Below, piece after piece: positions 6,272-8,234 of a stretch of DNA of 8,234 nucleotides. A model generated the notes under the pieces. It saw nothing but the letters and a program-made list of their open reading frames with translations, was not told the origin of the DNA and searched no databases. This stretch comes from Deltaproteobacteria bacterium. GTDB taxonomy: Bacteria > Desulfobacterota > Desulfobacteria > Desulfobacterales > Desulfatirhabdiaceae. Position 1 is the stretch's first letter; every line of letters starts with the position of its first letter. Made by a program: the position numbers and the translations under genes. The DNA lies in contig JAJYBO010000123.1 of assembly GCA_021778975.1 (NCBI GenBank), forward strand, positions 1 through 8,234, given 5' to 3'.

Positions 6272-6299
6272 ATCGCAGGCTGCCTGCGATCATTTTTTT
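6272..6299 (+). terminator. Intrinsic terminator between the kinase-like gene and serC
   Basis: ATCGCAGG-CTG-CCTGCGAT is a perfect 8-bp stem with a 3-nt loop, followed 2 nt later by seven T residues (6293-6299). This is a textbook rho-independent terminator. It ends only 2 nt before the GGAGG Shine-Dalgarno of serC, so serC needs read-through or transcription that escapes the hairpin. Confidence 0.82.
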
Positions 6300-6312
6300 C
6301 TGGAGGATTTTC

Positions 6313-7401
6313 ATGCCCACAAAACGTATTCACAATTTCAACGCGGGACCTGCCGCACTCCCTCTTCCGGTTCTGGAAGAAATACAGGCATCCTTTCTGA
6401 ATTTCAACAATTCCGGGATGTCCATTACAGAAGTCAGCCACCGTTCCAAATGGTTTGACGATGTTATCAACGATGCGGTTATCAGAATTCGCCGGCTCCT
6501 GAAGATGGATGAAACGTATCAGGTGCTCTTTCTTCAGGGCGGAGCCAGTATGCAGTTCGCCATGATTCCCATGAATCTGCTCCGGGACGGCGAATCCGCG
6601 GACTATGTCAACACCGGCACCTGGGCCACCAAAGCCATTCAGGAAGCCCGGCTTCTGGAAAAGACCGTCCGGGTGGCGGCATCCTCCGAGGACCGCAATT
6701 TCTGCTATATTCCCGACAAAATCGAATTCGATCCGAAGGCGATATATACACATATTACCTCCAACAACACCATCAAAGGCACCCAGTGGGCGGCATATCC
6801 CAACACCGGTGGTGTTCCGCTGGCGGCGGACATGTCGTCGGATTTCATGAGCCGGCCCTTTGACGCAAAACCTTTTGGTCTCATCTATGCGGGCGCCCAG
6901 AAAAACATCGGGCCTGCCGGCGTTTGTGTCGTTATTATCCGGGACGATCTGCTCAAACGGGCGTCGGGCAATATCCCCACCATGCTCAAATACACGACCC
7001 ATGCCGCCAAAAACTCCATGTACAACACGCCGCCGTGCTTTGGGGTCTATACCATCCAGCTCGTCATGAAATGGCTGGAAGAAAGCGTTGGCGGGCTGGA
7101 GGCCATGGATGCCGTCAACCAGAAAAAGGCGGCATGTCTTTACAGTGTTATAGACGCCAGCAGGTTCTATAAAGGCACCGCGGACAAAGACAGCCGTTCG
7201 CTGATGAACGTCACGTTCCGCCTGCCTTCCGAAGACCTCGAAAAACAATTCGTTCAGGAAGCCATGGCGGAGAACCTGGGCGGACTGAAGGGACATCGGT
7301 CGGTTGGCGGCTGCCGGGCCTCTATCTATAATGCCACAACGCTGGAATCTGTTCAGGTGCTGGCGGATTTCATGAAAACGTTTGAGCGCAAAAACGGATA
7401 A
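6313..7401 (+). CDS. serC: Phosphoserine aminotransferase
   Basis: PLP-dependent class V aminotransferase that converts 3-phosphohydroxypyruvate and glutamate to O-phosphoserine and 2-oxoglutarate in cytoplasmic serine synthesis; some bacteria also use it for the pyridoxal phosphate pathway. The 362 residues match the full family length. Seen directly: N-terminal FNAGPAALP (9-17), GMSITEVSHRS (35-45), LFLQGGASMQF (72-82), NTGTWATKA (100-108), the PLP-lysine segment YAGAQKNIGPAG with Lys197, and the C-terminal GLKGHRSVGGCRASIYNA (324-341). GGAGG at 6302-6306 gives the ATG at 6313 ideal spacing. An intrinsic terminator lies directly upstream, and no separate promoter was identified between it and the start. 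The neighbour downstream, lpxK, is unrelated in pathway. Confidence 0.97.
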   Translation: MPTKRIHNFNAGPAALPLPVLEEIQASFLNFNNSGMSITEVSHRSKWFDDVINDAVIRIRRLLKMDETYQVLFLQGGASMQFAMIPMNLLRDGESADYVNTGTWATKAIQEARLLEKTVRVAASSEDRNFCYIPDKIEFDPKAIYTHITSNNTIKGTQWAAYPNTGGVPLAADMSSDFMSRPFDAKPFGLIYAGAQKNIGPAGVCVVIIRDDLLKRASGNIPTMLKYTTHAAKNSMYNTPPCFGVYTIQLVMKWLEESVGGLEAMDAVNQKKAACLYSVIDASRFYKGTADKDSRSLMNVTFRLPSEDLEKQFVQEAMAENLGGLKGHRSVGGCRASIYNATTLESVQVLADFMKTFERKNG

Positions 7402-7435
7402 CCCCAACGGTTTTTATGCCGCGAACGGCTATAAG

Positions 7436-7475
7436 CCTCATTCCCCTCCCCCCAGTGGGGAGGGCCGGGGTGAGG
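7436..7475. repeat. GC-rich hairpin repeat between serC and lpxK
   Basis: CCTCA (7436-7440) pairs with TGAGG (7471-7475), and inside it CCCTCCCC (7444-7451) pairs with GGGGAGGG (7457-7464) around a 5-nt loop. It has the composition of the short dispersed CCCTCACCCC/GGGGTGAGGG extragenic repeats seen in many proteobacterial genomes; copies elsewhere cannot be checked here. There is no T-tract. Its right end (GAGGG, 7472-7476) is also the likely Shine-Dalgarno of lpxK. A smaller hairpin, GCCG-CGAA-CGGC (7419-7430), lies just upstream. Confidence 0.6.
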
Positions 7476-7485
7476 GTTCAATAGA

Positions 7486-8234
7486 ATGACACCCGTATCT
7501 TGTCCAAACCTGGCGCCCTTCAATTCAACCGCGGCGCAAGATGAAACATCGCTGTTTCCCCCCGCTGTCGGGAAGCTGCTGGAAATTCCGGCATGTTTGT
7601 ATGGGGCCGTCGGTCTGCTGCGAAGCGATCTTTACCGATATGGCGTGTTTAAAGAGAAAAGACTTCCCTGCTACGTCATTTCTGTCGGCAATATAACCTC
7701 CGGCGGCGTCGGGAAAACCCCGATGACTCTGTATTTATCGGCATTGATCCAGAAATGGGGATACCGGGTGGCGGTCATCAGCCGCGGCTATCGCGGAAAG
7801 GCCGAAACGACCGGCGGTGTTGTCAGCGATATGGCTGGCGTGCGGATGGATGCGGAGACCGCGGGAGACGAACCGTATCTGATGGCGACGACACTGAAGG
7901 GGACGCCGGTGTTGGTCGGAAAAAACCGATATCGGTCCGGAATGACCGCTATTCGGCGGTTCAATACGGACGTGATAATTCTGGATGACGCTTTCCAGCA
8001 TCTGTCTCTTTTCCGAAATCTGAACCTGGTTCTTCTGGATAGCGCCGCCCCTTTCGGAAACCGGCATGTCATTCCCCGCGGCGTGCTGCGGGAGCCGCTG
8101 TCCGGCCTCAACCGCAGCGACGCCCTGGTCCTGACGCGATCTGCAGAAAATACCTTGCATCCCGATGTTCAGTTTCTTAAGATACCCACTTTTTCAGCAT
8201 CTCATGAGCCATTCATTTCACACCGGGTTGCCGC
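7486..8234 (+). CDS. lpxK: Tetraacyldisaccharide 4'-kinase (lipid A), 3' end beyond the window
   Basis: LpxK phosphorylates the 4' position of the lipid A disaccharide at the inner face of the cytoplasmic membrane, the sixth step of lipid A synthesis. 249 residues are visible and the frame is open at the window edge; the full family length is about 330-380. Seen directly: a hydrophobic, amphipathic lead (LLEIPACLYGAVGLLRSDLY, 31-50), ISVGNITSGGVGKTP with Walker A (68-79), VISRGYRGK (97-105), GDEP (127-130), ILDDAFQH (165-172) and FGNRHVIPRGVLREP (190-204). The motif usually written DDGFQH has Ala here for Gly. The N-terminus has about 25 residues more than typical members; the ATG at 7486 was chosen because GAGGG (7472-7476) lies 9 nt upstream. 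That Shine-Dalgarno is in the right arm of a hairpin repeat. It may be co-transcribed with serC. Confidence 0.93.
   Translation, partial: MTPVSCPNLAPFNSTAAQDETSLFPPAVGKLLEIPACLYGAVGLLRSDLYRYGVFKEKRLPCYVISVGNITSGGVGKTPMTLYLSALIQKWGYRVAVISRGYRGKAETTGGVVSDMAGVRMDAETAGDEPYLMATTLKGTPVLVGKNRYRSGMTAIRRFNTDVIILDDAFQHLSLFRNLNLVLLDSAAPFGNRHVIPRGVLREPLSGLNRSDALVLTRSAENTLHPDVQFLKIPTFSASHEPFISHRVA

Noticed and set aside
6220..7407. Minus-strand open frame of 395 codons antisense to serC
   Set aside because: It is longer than serC itself but runs opposite an unmistakable full-length SerC, with no recognisable motifs; codon bias of serC explains the open frame.
1..8234. CRISPR array, tRNA or rRNA genes, transposase, phage genes
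   Set aside because: No regularly spaced repeats, cloverleaf-type sequence, rRNA core motifs or mobile-element proteins were seen on either strand.

Overview
The window looks like chromosomal DNA of a Gram-negative bacterium with an outer membrane, because it ends in lpxK (lipid A synthesis). The gene mix suggests a sulfate-reducing or related Desulfobacterota lineage: a TauE/SafE-type permease in a sigma-54 operon, a cytidylate kinase-like protein with an added C-terminal domain, a Lon-type protease carrying a receiver domain, and an AAA_14/DUF4143-type ATPase. That assignment is inference from family content, not from a marker gene.

Left, minus strand (1-3042). A Lon-family ATP-dependent protease (1018-3042) lacks the usual N-terminal substrate-binding domain. 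A complete two-component receiver domain sits between its helical lead-in and the Walker A strand of the AAA+ module, and all phosphorylation, ATPase and protease residues are present. Downstream on the same strand is the start of an AAA ATPase with a C-terminal winged-helix region (1-843, cut by the window edge). Its candidate promoter is overlapped by a perfect 20-bp palindrome and a direct repeat of its half-site, which suggests autoregulation.

Centre, divergent plus-strand operon (3043-5325). The 292-bp region between the protease and the operon holds two copies of a dyad, GTTnCAnnnTGnAAC, followed by a sigma-54 type -24/-12 promoter. This is the classic layout of an enhancer-binding-protein regulated promoter. 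The operon encodes a UspA-like/membrane protein (3335-4114), which contains a strong internal ribosome binding site and start that could yield a separate 113-residue membrane protein, and a TauE/SafE-family permease (4187-5236). It closes with a strong hairpin (5290-5325).

Right, plus strand (5326-8234). A cytidylate kinase-like protein with a BON-like tail (5445-6254) is followed by an intrinsic terminator (6272-6299) placed just ahead of serC (6313-7401, phosphoserine aminotransferase). A GC-rich hairpin repeat (7436-7475) then leads into lpxK (7486 to the edge), and the right arm of that hairpin contains the likely lpxK Shine-Dalgarno. The most unusual items are the receiver-Lon fusion, the sigma-54 control region it shares with the permease operon, and the possible gene-within-gene at 3773.
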